A stretch of 64,000 nt of DNA from Pasteurellaceae bacterium Orientalotternb1 (GTDB lineage: Bacteria > Pseudomonadota > Gammaproteobacteria > Enterobacterales > Pasteurellaceae): the NCBI GenBank assembly GCA_011455275.1, contig CP015028.1:2144911-2208910 (forward strand), given 5' to 3'. The position numbers and the translations under genes were made by a program. Shown here in pieces: positions 1-9,683 of the stretch (its first letter is position 1; each line of letters starts with the position of its first letter). The notes beneath the pieces are model-generated. The model saw only the letters and a program-made list of their open reading frames with translations, was not told the origin of the DNA and ran no database searches.

Positions 1-937
1 TAAAATAGGAAAAAATGCTCTTGATTTTTACTTGTCATTTTATATTGGTTATATTACAGGCGTTGATGATGATCCCCAAATTGATATTTTTTCCCACGAT
101 GGGGGATATGATCTTCTTCTCCAACATTTATCTGAAAATAAATATAATGTTCAAGTGACAAGGAAAACTCTCAAAAATATTACAGACTCCTCTTTAGAAC
201 TGCTTGAAGATAAAAAAGATACAAATATTGAACAAGTAGAAAAACATAAAGATCCGAATTTCCTTCTCTCTTGCCAACGCAAAATTGGGGCTTATTTTAT
301 GGAGAATCAACCAATTTCATTCTTCAAAGAAACATTTCTAACTGAAACTGGCATTAGTTTATTAAGAAATGATTTAAGCAATATTGCACCAGATATGCAA
401 AAACAAATAATCATACAAACGATAGAAAACTTAAAGAAAAAAGGGCTCATCAAAGAAAAATCACAAAATCAAGAAATAATATACCGCTCTGCAAACAAAG
501 AAGAAATTATTGAAGATACTATTTTATACTTTGAAAAAAGTAATTCAAAACCTTCTACACCAGAAAAAATGAGAAATGTGATTATTTCTAGACTACGAAG
601 CTACTGCATAAGTGAAAATAACGTTGCTAAAGAATATTTTTCTACTATCTATAATAGGATGAAAAGTAAAAAAATCATTAGAGAGGTCAATAATAAAATA
701 GAGTTTGCACCATTTAGCACAAAAGAAATTAATCCTATAAAGGAAGACTCACTTGAAAAAATCATAAAAATAATGAAAAAATGGAGAAACAAGCCAAGTA
801 ACACATTAAAATTAAATAACGCATTAAAATCGCATTTAAAAATTAAAAATGAAGATTCTCAAGAGATAATTCAACAATTAAATCAACAAAAGATAATTTG
901 TATTGATTCTAAAAATAAAATCCAATATTTGATTTAA
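1..937 (+). CDS. PIN-like domain protein, 5' end outside window
   Basis: The frame is open from the first bases of the window, so this is the C-terminal part of a longer gene. A TTG near position 32 is not a convincing start. The first visible residues (KNALDFYLSFYIGYI, then DIFSHDGGYDLLLQHL) resemble the conserved core of PIN-like nuclease domains, in which an acidic N-D pair near a helix is followed by a SxDxGxD-type strand. That part is family knowledge. The remaining ~230 residues are Lys/Glu-rich and helical with no domain I recognise. It ends at a shared hairpin terminator facing kdsA. An RNA-cleaving role is plausible but not shown. Confidence 0.6.
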   Translation, partial: KIGKNALDFYLSFYIGYITGVDDDPQIDIFSHDGGYDLLLQHLSENKYNVQVTRKTLKNITDSSLELLEDKKDTNIEQVEKHKDPNFLLSCQRKIGAYFMENQPISFFKETFLTETGISLLRNDLSNIAPDMQKQIIIQTIENLKKKGLIKEKSQNQEIIYRSANKEEIIEDTILYFEKSNSKPSTPEKMRNVIISRLRSYCISENNVAKEYFSTIYNRMKSKKIIREVNNKIEFAPFSTKEINPIKEDSLEKIIKIMKKWRNKPSNTLKLNNALKSHLKIKNEDSQEIIQQLNQQKIICIDSKNKIQYLI

Positions 938-947
938 GTAAGTATCT

Positions 948-989
948 AAGCGGTCAGATTTGCAAAACGTTTTGCTGATCTGACCGCTT
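948..989. terminator. Bidirectional terminator built from paired uptake sequences
   Basis: A perfect 12-bp inverted repeat (aagcggtcagat / atctgaccgctt) surrounds an 18-nt loop between two convergent genes. Both arms are uptake-signal cores in opposite orientation, a common way for Pasteurellaceae to make intergenic terminators. Confidence 0.7.
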
Positions 990-994
990 GTTGA

Positions 995-1930
<936 letters not shown>

Positions 1931-1935
1931 TTAAT

Positions 1936-2784
1936 TTAATGAAACACACTCGCCTTGCTCTGTTTTTCAAGGCTGGAAATTTCGAGTTTGAGCATCATTG
2001 CGGAAGGATCATCAGGGCATTGATCGATGAAATAGCTCAAATCATCGTAAGCGGCTTGGTAGCAATCCATACTGGCGAGCACCATTCCTCGATCACGAAT
2101 TTCATACGGGTCTTCAGGGGTGAAGATCAAACGATATTCAATCAAACGCAAGGCTTCGGAGTATTTGCCTTCACGGGTGAGTGCCATTTTAAACACCGTT
2201 TCGAGCCGCTCAAGCAATTCATCTTGCTCGGCGATACGTAAAAATTCACGGTGTAATTCCGCCCCGTACCCCATTTCGCCTTCGATCCATTTTTGCATTT
2301 TGTCGAAGCTTAAATCGGAACCGTCCCAAGGGTTAATAAACCGTACCACTTTGCGTCCATTTTCAGCGATAAATTCGGTTCGAATCACTAACTGCGTAGG
2401 GAAATTGACAGGATAGAGTGGCAAATCCAACACCGCAGCCAAATACAACATCACCGCCCCAAGTGAAACTGGCATACCACTTTTTCGGCGTAACACTTTG
2501 TTTAATAACAAATTTTCTGTATAGAAATACGCTTCGTAATGGCAAGCAAAGCCCTGCTCTTGATAGAGAAATTGCACGAGCTGATTGATGCGTTGCTCGT
2601 CCGTTTCGCCATTCACTGCATACTTTGCCTTTTTGACCAACGCCGACATCAGCCCAAAAATCTGTGGCTCGCTGATGCTGTCATCGGTCATTGTGGTTAA
2701 GCGAAGCAGCTCTTGGTACAAGAATCGCTGCAAATTGATTCGCTGTTTTTTGGTTAAAGAAAAAGGTTGAATTATGTCGTCCAT
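1936..2784 (-). CDS. sirB1: SirB1-type transglutaminase-like/TPR protein
   Basis: This is a member of the SirB1 family: an N-terminal transglutaminase-like fold (VLRRKSGMPVSLGAVML and LPLYPVNFPTQLVIR are the conserved blocks) followed by C-terminal tetratricopeptide-like helices (roughly residues 200-280). The biochemical function is unsettled; the gene travels with prmC and kdsA. A GTG start at 2793 is possible, but ATG at 2784 is preferred. Either choice overlaps the 3' end of prmC, so the two are probably translationally coupled. Confidence 0.85.
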   Translation of the reverse strand: MDDIIQPFSLTKKQRINLQRFLYQELLRLTTMTDDSISEPQIFGLMSALVKKAKYAVNGETDEQRINQLVQFLYQEQGFACHYEAYFYTENLLLNKVLRRKSGMPVSLGAVMLYLAAVLDLPLYPVNFPTQLVIRTEFIAENGRKVVRFINPWDGSDLSFDKMQKWIEGEMGYGAELHREFLRIAEQDELLERLETVFKMALTREGKYSEALRLIEYRLIFTPEDPYEIRDRGMVLASMDCYQAAYDDLSYFIDQCPDDPSAMMLKLEISSLEKQSKASVFH

Positions 2785-4061
2785 ATTGCCCACGTTACTC
2801 TGTCATTACCGCCATAATCTTTAACGGTTTCAATATTATCCCATTGATTTTGTGTGAATTTTTTCTGAACCCAAGCCGCTTGTTGCCAGCCGTGTTCCAA
2901 CATTAACGCCCCATTATAACGCAAATAAAACGGTGCGTTTTCAATGATTTTTTGCAAATCCGCCATGCCTTGCTCGCCCGCCACCAACGCAGAAAGCGGC
3001 TCAAATCGCACATCACCAACTTGCAGATTTTCATCGTTTTCATCGATGTAAGGTGGATTACTCACAATGAGATCGAACTGCTGATTTTTCAAGGCATCGA
3101 ACCAATCGCTCTGCAGAAACCGCACATTGTTGAAACCGAGAGCTTGGCGATTCCGCTCCGCCAACGCCACCGCTTCAGGTTCTTTATCGACCCCAATAAT
3201 CACTGCTCGTTCACCCAATTCACTCGCCAACGCCAAAGCAATCGCCCCCGTGCCTGTGCCGAGATCGAGAATTTGCAAAACTTTCGCAGGATCTGACCGC
3301 TTGTTCGTCCAATCTAACGCTAACTCGACTAACCGCTCCGTGTCAGGGCGAGGGATCAGCGTTGCCGTCGAAACCGCCAACGGTAACGACCAAAACTCTT
3401 TCTCACCCAAAATATACGCCATCGGTTCACCTTTCGCACGACGAACCAATAACGCAGCCAACTGTTTAAGTTCGTTCTCGTTCAACAAGGTTTCAGGAAA
3501 GGCAAAAATTGCCGATTTTGACCGTTTTGTCACCGCTTGCAGCAGCAAATTAGCGTCAAATTTCGCATTTAAAAACGGATCCTTTTCGCCCATTTCAAGC
3601 AACGTCTGCTCGGCAAACGCTAGCCATTGGTGGTAGGTTTTCGGGTGAACTTTTACCGCCCGAAACCGCTCGCAAACTAACTCAAATTCAGCAGTAACCT
3701 GCCCATTTTCCACGCCTTGCAAGCGGTCAGTTTCTGCGGAAATTTTACCAATCACATCATTAAAAAATTGCAGATGGGCAGCTTTCCAATAGGCAAAATC
3801 ACCTTCCCCTTCGGCTAACGCAAAAGCTTCTGGCACTCGCCCAAACTGCTCGAAAAAGACGTCCGTTAACGTAATATCCACCAACGGATGATTTTGACTA
3901 TCTAAAATGGTTTGAATGCCGCCATCTACTTGCGGAAATGGTGCATTTTCCAATACATAGAAAAGTTTGCCCGAACACGTTGCGGTTTTCTCACCCGCTA
4001 TGACCAGTGCAGCGAGATAATTTGGCGTTACGCCGAATTGCCATTGGATTGTGTCGTTCAT
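2772..4061 (-). CDS. prmC: ASCH domain fused to PrmC glutamine methyltransferase
   Basis: The C-terminal ~285 residues are PrmC (HemK), which N5-methylates the glutamine of the GGQ motif in peptide-chain release factors. They include the SAM-binding DLGTGTGAIAL motif, the catalytic NPPY motif (IVSNPPYIDE) and the IPRPDTERLV segment. The N-terminal ~135 residues are an ASCH domain: WQFG at the start, AGEKTATCS, DSQNHPLVDI and AEGEGDFAYWKAAHLQFF are its signature blocks. ASCH domains are RNA/nucleotide-binding folds. At 429 aa the protein is about 150 aa longer than standard PrmC. I see no internal start that would obviously separate the two parts. The fusion is directly visible; any functional link between the domains is inference. 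Confidence 0.9.
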   Translation of the reverse strand: MNDTIQWQFGVTPNYLAALVIAGEKTATCSGKLFYVLENAPFPQVDGGIQTILDSQNHPLVDITLTDVFFEQFGRVPEAFALAEGEGDFAYWKAAHLQFFNDVIGKISAETDRLQGVENGQVTAEFELVCERFRAVKVHPKTYHQWLAFAEQTLLEMGEKDPFLNAKFDANLLLQAVTKRSKSAIFAFPETLLNENELKQLAALLVRRAKGEPMAYILGEKEFWSLPLAVSTATLIPRPDTERLVELALDWTNKRSDPAKVLQILDLGTGTGAIALALASELGERAVIIGVDKEPEAVALAERNRQALGFNNVRFLQSDWFDALKNQQFDLIVSNPPYIDENDENLQVGDVRFEPLSALVAGEQGMADLQKIIENAPFYLRYNGALMLEHGWQQAAWVQKKFTQNQWDNIETVKDYGGNDRVTWAIWTT

Positions 4062-4080
4062 TATCCTGCCTTACAAGCGG

Positions 4081-5397
4081 TTAGTTTTTAACAAAGTTTT
4101 GCAAATGCCCAAACTGAGAAACGGCATAAAGGGGTAAATTGGTGAGCCAGCTTTCTTGACGATAGTCCGACATAGAAAGGCGTAACGCCAACGGTGGTTG
4201 GAATTGATCGCAGTAAGATTTTAAACTTTTCGCTTTTAAATTTTCTTCAGCTTTCACTTCAATTGGTACAATATCTTGTTGATATTGCACCACAAAATCG
4301 ACTTCCGCCGTACCTTTTTCCGTTGCCCAATAAAAAATTGGATGATTTTGTTGGGTAATCAGTTGCTGCAAAACATATTGCTCTGTTAAAGCTCCTTTAA
4401 ACTCCGTAAAAAGTCGGTTACCATCAAGCAAAACTATCGGATCTAAACGGCTTTTTGCCGCAAGTAATCCCACATCTAAACAAAATAATTTAAACGCATT
4501 ATCTTGATAAGCCGTTAAAGGTAAATGAGGTTTTTTAATCCGATAAACAGGATGCACTAAGCCGCTATCTTTTAACCATTGCAAAGCCAGTTCGTAATCT
4601 TTTGCTCTTGCCCCTTTTTGCAATTGGTTAAACACAAATTTTTTGTTTTCTCGAGCTAACTGTTGCGGAATTTCCCCCCAAACTGTTCGCACTTTGCTGA
4701 CTAAACGTGAATCATCAATGTGTTTAGAAAAATCCTGCTCATAAGCATTTAATAGATTATTTTGGATCTCCCGAACTTCTTCGATATTTTGATTTTCAGC
4801 AAACGCTTTCACCGCTTCGGGCATACCGCCAACAAAGTAATATTGTCTCAGTAAGTCAATATAGTGAGATTTCATACTTTGAATAAGCTGCCAATCTTGC
4901 GATACGAGCAGATCACACAAGGATTTTTTGCCCATTGCCAATAAAAATTCAATAAAGTTCATTGGATACAAGTGGAGAAAATCGACTTTGCCAACGGGGA
5001 ATGAAACTTGATAATGTAAAGAAACGCCAAGCAAAGATCCTGCCGCCATAATGTAGTATTGCGGGGCATTCTCATAAAAATATTTTAAAGAAGAAAGTGC
5101 CTGAGGAACCTCTTGGATCTCATCAAAAATAATCAGCGTATTTTCAGCTTCAATCTCTACGCCAGTTTCAATTTTTAGCCCTAAAATTAGCCGCTCAATA
5201 TTAAAATCTTGGCTAAATAAGGTTTGCATTCGAGGATTGTGATCAAAATTAACATAAGCCACCTTATCAAATGCTCTCTCACCAAAAGATTTCATTGCCC
5301 ACGTTTTCCCAACCTGCCTTGCCCCTTGAATAACAAGCGGCTTACGATTTCTCTTGGTCTTCCACTGTGCTAATGCGGTTAAAATTGTACGTTCCAT
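4081..5397 (-). CDS. AAA-family ATPase with DUF4143 domain
   Basis: The 438-residue protein has a Walker A motif (QGARQVGKTWAMKSF, about residues 24-38), a Walker B motif (LIIFDEIQEVP, about 108-118), a sensor stretch (YYIMAAGSLLGVSL) and a C-terminal DUF4143/restriction-like half containing TEKGTAEVDFVVQY and PIEVKAEENLKAKSL. The latter resembles the D-E-K core of nuclease-like folds. The family is widespread and poorly understood. The gene stands alone; uptake sequences flank the prmC side. Confidence 0.85.
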   Translation of the reverse strand: MERTILTALAQWKTKRNRKPLVIQGARQVGKTWAMKSFGERAFDKVAYVNFDHNPRMQTLFSQDFNIERLILGLKIETGVEIEAENTLIIFDEIQEVPQALSSLKYFYENAPQYYIMAAGSLLGVSLHYQVSFPVGKVDFLHLYPMNFIEFLLAMGKKSLCDLLVSQDWQLIQSMKSHYIDLLRQYYFVGGMPEAVKAFAENQNIEEVREIQNNLLNAYEQDFSKHIDDSRLVSKVRTVWGEIPQQLARENKKFVFNQLQKGARAKDYELALQWLKDSGLVHPVYRIKKPHLPLTAYQDNAFKLFCLDVGLLAAKSRLDPIVLLDGNRLFTEFKGALTEQYVLQQLITQQNHPIFYWATEKGTAEVDFVVQYQQDIVPIEVKAEENLKAKSLKSYCDQFQPPLALRLSMSDYRQESWLTNLPLYAVSQFGHLQNFVKN

Positions 5398-5524
5398 TTT
5401 GCTCTCTTTTATCTAAAAGTCCTTGCTATTATAAATAGAATTACCTTTTTACCAAGGAAAAAAAGAGAAAAATCACATTTTTTCAAAGGAAAAAGAGTGA
5501 TATACACTGCATTTTTCAATGGAA

Positions 5525-6070
5525 TTAGTGCACCTTCGGCTTTTCTGCGGTTTTTGGTTTAGCAAAATGGCTGTGAAGGAAGAGTGTAACAACACGCAGA
5601 TATTCCACCACTTCTTCGCCTGCTTCGAGCAGTTCTTCGTTGCTGTCGGCTTCATCGTAGCCAAGTTTGGCAATTTCGTCTAAATCGTCAATCGCTTCGC
5701 CGACTTCGTCCGTTTCCTGTTGCAAGGTCGGCTGGGCTAAGCCTAAACCGAGCAAAAAGTGGTTGCTCCATTCTGCGATGCCATCAGCAAGGGCGAAGCC
5801 ATCTTCTTCGCTGGGGATCCACAGGGAAAAGAGCGTATTAGCTTCATCAAAACTGTCGTTAAGTTGTTGATAAAGTTCGGTTAATTTCGCTAAAGGAGCT
5901 TGTGAAAAGGCGTGTCCGTCGTTGGTGAATTGATAGGTGAGCGTTTTCCACGATTCATCTTGCACACCGCCTGCAATTAAGCCGCTCAAAAAGCCGTGAA
6001 ATTCGGCGGCGGTGTAGTCGATTTGTAATACATTGATCAGTTGTTGAAATTCGGTTGCGGAAATAGCCAT
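5525..6070 (-). CDS. ygfB: YgfB (UPF0149) family protein
   Basis: The 181-residue acidic protein matches the YecA/YgfB family: FHGFLSGLIAGG, FSLWIPSEEDGF and a glutamate/aspartate-rich C-terminal region ending in VEYLRVVTLFLHSHF. Its function is not established. It is divergent from zapA, with a 74-bp shared promoter region, the arrangement seen in many gamma-proteobacteria. Confidence 0.9.
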   Translation of the reverse strand: MAISATEFQQLINVLQIDYTAAEFHGFLSGLIAGGVQDESWKTLTYQFTNDGHAFSQAPLAKLTELYQQLNDSFDEANTLFSLWIPSEEDGFALADGIAEWSNHFLLGLGLAQPTLQQETDEVGEAIDDLDEIAKLGYDEADSNEELLEAGEEVVEYLRVVTLFLHSHFAKPKTAEKPKVH

Positions 6071-6144
6071 AGTTTGTGATTTATCATTGAGTTAAAGAGT
6101 GGCATAATAGCAAAAATTTTGGTTTTGGTGAGGATTTCCCAATA

Positions 6145-6474
6145 ATGTCAAAGAATAATATTGAATTATCCCTTTTCGGACAGGTACTCCGCCTTTATTG
6201 TCCGCCTGAGCAACAGGAATTTCTGCTTGCATCCGCACAGCGTTTGGAAGAACGTGTAGCAGTACTCAAAGAACAATCGGGCATTATTCAGTTGGAAAAA
6301 GTGCTGTCGATTGTGGCGTTGAATTTGAACTATGAATTAGAGCAAGAGCAACGTAAAAATTTGGAAAATAAAAATGTGCTAGAGTCTTGTATTAAGCAGC
6401 TCGACAACTCTCTTGCTAAGTTCCAATCAACAGACATAGAAAATGTCGTGATTGGTCAAGAAAATAACGAATAA
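6145..6474 (+). CDS. zapA: Cell division protein ZapA
   Basis: ZapA is a small coiled-coil protein that cross-links FtsZ filaments at the division ring. The 109 residues show the typical N-terminal globular part (IELSLFGQVLRLYCP, then AQRLEERVAVLKEQ) and a long C-terminal helix (VLSIVALNLNYELEQEQ). A possible -10 (CATAAT, 6103-6108) lies upstream. It is followed directly by the 6S RNA gene, the conserved zapA-ssrS-fau order. Confidence 0.93.
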   Translation: MSKNNIELSLFGQVLRLYCPPEQQEFLLASAQRLEERVAVLKEQSGIIQLEKVLSIVALNLNYELEQEQRKNLENKNVLESCIKQLDNSLAKFQSTDIENVVIGQENNE

Positions 6475-6527
6475 CGGTAAATCTGCGATTTATCACTAGG
6501 AAAACGGCTCAAATTCCGTTAGTATTC

Positions 6528-6705
6528 TTACTGCCTGAGGTGTACGTTGTTGGTTACGTCCCTGAGCCGATATTTGAAACTCCTTGAGTTGAACTTTTGA
6601 TCGTTGGTGAGCAGGCTCGCTTGCGAGAAGCCTAAAAATGATTACGTTCGACTCCCTTGAACCGTCTGGTTCAAGGACCTCCACTGATAACGGCACTTCG
6701 GGTCT
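6528..6705 (+). ncRNA. ssrS: 6S RNA
   Basis: This stretch between zapA and fau contains the recognisable blocks of 6S RNA: CCCTGAGCCGATATTT near 6558-6575, TTGGTGAGCAGGCTCG with GAGAAGCCTAAAA on the other side of the central bubble, and CCTTGAACC...GGTTCAAGG forming the apical hairpin. The ends pair as TGCCTGAGGTG with CACTTCGGGT. 6S RNA binds sigma-70 RNA polymerase in stationary phase. Ends are estimated from the closing stem and may be off by several bases. Confidence 0.88.
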
Positions 6706-6710
6706 TTTTT

Positions 6711-7283
6711 ATGTCTGAAATTCAGCAAATTCGCCAACAACTGCGAACGTCAATGCGAGCTAAACGGCTTACTCTTTCTCCCGCCCAGCAACATTTCGCT
6801 GCCGAGCAAATCATTCAACCCGCTCAACAACTTATCGATCACAACCAAGCCGAACACATTGCTTGCTATTTGCCATTTGATGGCGAAATCTCACCGCTTA
6901 CACTGATCAAATCGCTCCAATCCCAAGGCAAAAAAGTGTATTTACCCGTTTTGCACCCGTTTTCTGTTCATCAGCTATTATTTTTGCGTTTTGATGATGA
7001 AAAAGCACTTGTACCAAACCGTTTTGGTATTTTAGAACCAAAGCTAGACGTGCAAAAAGTGTTGCCAATCAATCAGTTAGAAATGATTTTTGTACCGCTT
7101 GTTGCCTGCGATAAACAGGGCAATCGGCTTGGTATGGGTGGCGGTTTTTACGATCGCACTCTCGCCCAATCCCCGCATTTAATCAGCGTGGGGCTGGCTC
7201 ACCGCTGCCAACAAGTCGAACAACTTCCCCTTGAAAGTTGGGATATGCCGTTGAACCATTTAATTATCGGAGAATGTGAATAA
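6711..7283 (+). CDS. fau: 5-formyltetrahydrofolate cyclo-ligase
   Basis: The enzyme converts 5-formyl-THF to 5,10-methenyl-THF with ATP in one-carbon metabolism. The 190-residue protein carries CYLPFDGEISPLTLI, the ACDKQGNRLGMGGGFYDRTL phosphate-binding/catalytic block, and a C-terminal SWDMPLNHLI. The start at 6711 immediately follows the T-run ending 6S RNA, so the two are probably cotranscribed as in E. coli. The stop overlaps the start of the next gene. Confidence 0.92.
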   Translation: MSEIQQIRQQLRTSMRAKRLTLSPAQQHFAAEQIIQPAQQLIDHNQAEHIACYLPFDGEISPLTLIKSLQSQGKKVYLPVLHPFSVHQLLFLRFDDEKALVPNRFGILEPKLDVQKVLPINQLEMIFVPLVACDKQGNRLGMGGGFYDRTLAQSPHLISVGLAHRCQQVEQLPLESWDMPLNHLIIGECE

Positions 7284-7729
7284 TGGAATTGAAAATCCCC
7301 CCACCCGTCGTTTTTCTCATTTGTGCTGCATTGATCTATTTCTCGCCGAATTTTACCGAACCGATGCTGATTTTACGGATTCTCGCCGTCATCATCGCTT
7401 TAGCAGCCGTAAGCATCGATTTGCTCGGGCTACTCGCCTTTCGGCAAAAAAAGACCACCATCAACCCGCTTGCCCCACGCAAAACTAGCCATTTAGTTAC
7501 CCACGGCATTTACCGCTTCACCCGAAACCCTATGTACCTCGGGTTTGCCTGCCTGCTCACTGCGTGGACACTCTGGATCGGCAACCTGCTGGCGTTAATT
7601 CTCGTGTGGGGATTTATCAGCTACATCACCCGTTTCCAAATCGTGCCAGAAGAACGGATCTTAGCGGAAAAGTTCGGAGCGGAGTTTAAGGCTTATCAGC
7701 AACAAGTGCCGAGATGGCTTTGGCGATAA
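7283..7729 (+). CDS. Membrane methyltransferase, isoprenylcysteine-type
   Basis: The 148-residue integral membrane protein has about four hydrophobic helices and the HGIYRFTRNPMYLGF block followed by VPEERILAEKFGAEFKAYQQ, diagnostic for the ICMT/phospholipid methyltransferase family. In bacteria the substrate is usually unknown. Its ATG overlaps the end of fau, indicating an operon. Confidence 0.85.
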   Translation: MELKIPPPVVFLICAALIYFSPNFTEPMLILRILAVIIALAAVSIDLLGLLAFRQKKTTINPLAPRKTSHLVTHGIYRFTRNPMYLGFACLLTAWTLWIGNLLALILVWGFISYITRFQIVPEERILAEKFGAEFKAYQQQVPRWLWR

Positions 7730-7816
7730 CAAGCGGTAAGATCAGAAGAATTTTTTGCAAATCCCGCCAAAAAATTGCAAAATCCAACCGTTTGTTTTTA
7801 TGAGAAGGAAAATCCA

Positions 7817-8185
7817 ATGCAAACCAATTTGACAAACTACGAAGAAACCATTTTCAGCAAAATTATTCGCAAAGAAATCCCTGCGGCAATTGTCTATCAA
7901 GATGAGCTGGTGACGGCGTTCCGCGATATTGCCCCGCAAGCACCGACCCATATTTTGATTGTGCCGAATAAATTTATCCCAACCTTAAACCACGTTTCTG
8001 CTGAAGATGAGCCAACGTTGGGGCGTTTGTTTACGGTGGCAGCGAAAATTGCGAAGGAAGAAGGCATTGCGGAAGAGGGCTATCGAGTGATAATGAACTG
8101 CAATCAGCACGGCGGACAGGAAGTGTTCCATATTCATATGCACCTTGTGGGCGGCGAGCCGCTTGGCAGAATGTTGGCGAAATAA
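7817..8185 (+). CDS. hinT: HIT-family purine nucleoside phosphoramidase
   Basis: HinT hydrolyses adenosine and related 5'-phosphoramidates. The protein (122 aa) contains the histidine-triad HIHMHLVGG, preceded by [12 protein letters not shown]. The ATG at 7817 is preferred over the in-frame upstream codon at 7775 because it has a GAAGGAA ribosome site and fits family length. It is followed at one base by the lipoprotein gene. Confidence 0.93.
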   Translation: MQTNLTNYEETIFSKIIRKEIPAAIVYQDELVTAFRDIAPQAPTHILIVPNKFIPTLNHVSAEDEPTLGRLFTVAAKIAKEEGIAEEGYRVIMNCNQHGGQEVFHIHMHLVGGEPLGRMLAK

Positions 8186-8186
8186 G

Positions 8187-8552
8187 ATGAAAAAATTTGT
8201 ACTCATTGTATTTTACGGACTGTTTTTGACCGCTTGTAGCAGCAAACCCGTGAGCTATTTGCCGACAGGTACACAGCCGATAGTGAATGTGGAAGCACCA
8301 TTAGCGGAGCAGCTTGATGTGAATGCTGAACCGTTGGTGTTCAAGGTACAAAACCGCACAGCACAACCGCTCAAGGTGACATATAAGCTGTTTTGGTATG
8401 ACAAAGAAGGCGTAACCCAAAGCCGTGATCCGAATGATCGCTCGCCTTGGCTTGATTTTTGGCTTGAACCAAAAGCTAAAACCGAAGTGCCACTTACTCC
8501 ACCAACAGCAGAAAGCGTGAATTATCGGGTTTATTTGCGGAATGCTCGTTAG
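8187..8552 (+). CDS. ycfL: YcfL-family lipoprotein
   Basis: The 121-residue protein begins with a short positively charged signal peptide and a lipobox (FLTAC, Cys about residue 17). The mature part (FKVQNRTAQPLKVTYKLFWYD, then DPNDRSPWLDFWLEP) matches the DUF1425/YcfL family next to hinT in other gamma-proteobacteria. Function is unknown. It is predicted to sit in the outer membrane. Confidence 0.85.
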   Translation: MKKFVLIVFYGLFLTACSSKPVSYLPTGTQPIVNVEAPLAEQLDVNAEPLVFKVQNRTAQPLKVTYKLFWYDKEGVTQSRDPNDRSPWLDFWLEPKAKTEVPLTPPTAESVNYRVYLRNAR

Positions 8553-8701
8553 TGCCATAGCGATGTAAAAATGCACAAAACCAGTAGGGGCAGACCCTGT
8601 GTATGCCCGTTTGCTGTTTGCAAAATATTCTGCGGATCTGACCGCTTGTGGCAGGCGGATATATAGCTCCGCTCCTACAAATTATTTTGATACGATGACT
8701 A

Positions 8702-9469
8702 ATGCCAACAAATTCTGCTCTACAATGGCTCACTCAAACCCAACAACAAGCGGTACGTTCTGTCGAGAAATTGACGGGGCTGACTGCTTGTAGCCAATTA
8801 GTTACCCTTGAAAATGGTGAGCGTTATGTGTTGCGTAACCAAAACCAGCGGGCGAGCAATTTCGGGGTGGATTACCAGCAGGAATCGCAAATTTTAGCTC
8901 AAATCCGACCGCTTGCGATTGCTCCCGATCCACTTTATGCCAATGCTCAACAGAGTTTGCTTAGTTGGATTGATGGCAGCGTACCAACCGAATTTTCCTC
9001 CGATCTTTTGCAAAAACTGGCGGAGCAGTTGGCGAAATTGCATCGTTTTAAGCTACAAGCGGTCAGTTCCAACCAAAATTTTACCATTCTAAATTTAACC
9101 GAACGCTGCCACTTTCTTTGGCAGAAATTACCCGCACAGAAGCAAGCGGAATTACCTTTTTCGCCGCCATTTCCACAAATTGAGCCTTTCGCCCATGCCC
9201 TTTGCCATCACGATTTACACCTTGGCAATTTGGTGGAGCAAGGCGACAAGCTGTTTATTATCGATTGGGAATATGCGGCAGTTTCCGATCCTGCCCTCGA
9301 TCTGGCATTATTTTTGCACGCAAATCCGTTATCAGAAGCCGAACAAGCAGTCTTTTTTCAGCACTATTTTGCAAAAAGTCCGCTCGATCTGACCGCTTGT
9401 CGAACCAAAATAGCGGAATATCAGCCTCTGATTGCGATGCTCAACCAACTTTGGTATGCTTTTGGCTAG
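8702..9469 (+). CDS. thiK: Thiamine kinase-like phosphotransferase
   Basis: The protein has the aminoglycoside/choline kinase fold: a nucleotide-binding N-lobe, the catalytic CHHDLHLGNL loop (about residues 166-175) and the metal-binding IIDWEYAAVSDPALDL motif. Position after hinT-ycfL matches ycfN/thiK of enterics, which phosphorylates thiamine. Substrate assignment rests on synteny. An uptake sequence lies within the coding region (9057-9065). The lpoB gene that intervenes in E. coli is absent here. Confidence 0.75.
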   Translation: MPTNSALQWLTQTQQQAVRSVEKLTGLTACSQLVTLENGERYVLRNQNQRASNFGVDYQQESQILAQIRPLAIAPDPLYANAQQSLLSWIDGSVPTEFSSDLLQKLAEQLAKLHRFKLQAVSSNQNFTILNLTERCHFLWQKLPAQKQAELPFSPPFPQIEPFAHALCHHDLHLGNLVEQGDKLFIIDWEYAAVSDPALDLALFLHANPLSEAEQAVFFQHYFAKSPLDLTACRTKIAEYQPLIAMLNQLWYAFG

Positions 9470-9580
9470 TTGTTGAGAATAATTCTTATCTGTAAGGTTT
9501 TGTAAATCCTTTTGATTTCTTTATTGAGAACTATTATCATCTAACCACTTCAAAAATAATAGGTAATCACTCCAACTCTT

Positions 9581-9618
9581 ACGCCGCACTCCCCCACAAA
9601 GTTGCGGCGTTTTTTTTC
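9581..9618 (+). terminator. Rho-independent terminator after thiK
   Basis: A perfect 8-bp stem (ACGCCGCA / TGCGGCGT), a 14-nt loop and a run of seven or more T residues. It closes the fau-thiK direction before the tyrS promoter. Confidence 0.85.
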
Positions 9619-9645
9619 GCCTTTTCTGCCCGATTTCGCTATAAT
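9617..9645 (+). promoter_or_regulatory. Putative tyrS promoter
   Basis: A consensus -10 hexamer TATAAT (9640-9645) lies 38 bp upstream of the tyrS start. The -35 region is not consensus. Confidence 0.45.
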
Positions 9646-9683
9646 GCACCGCATTTCAAATTCGTAAAATATAAGGAAAATCA

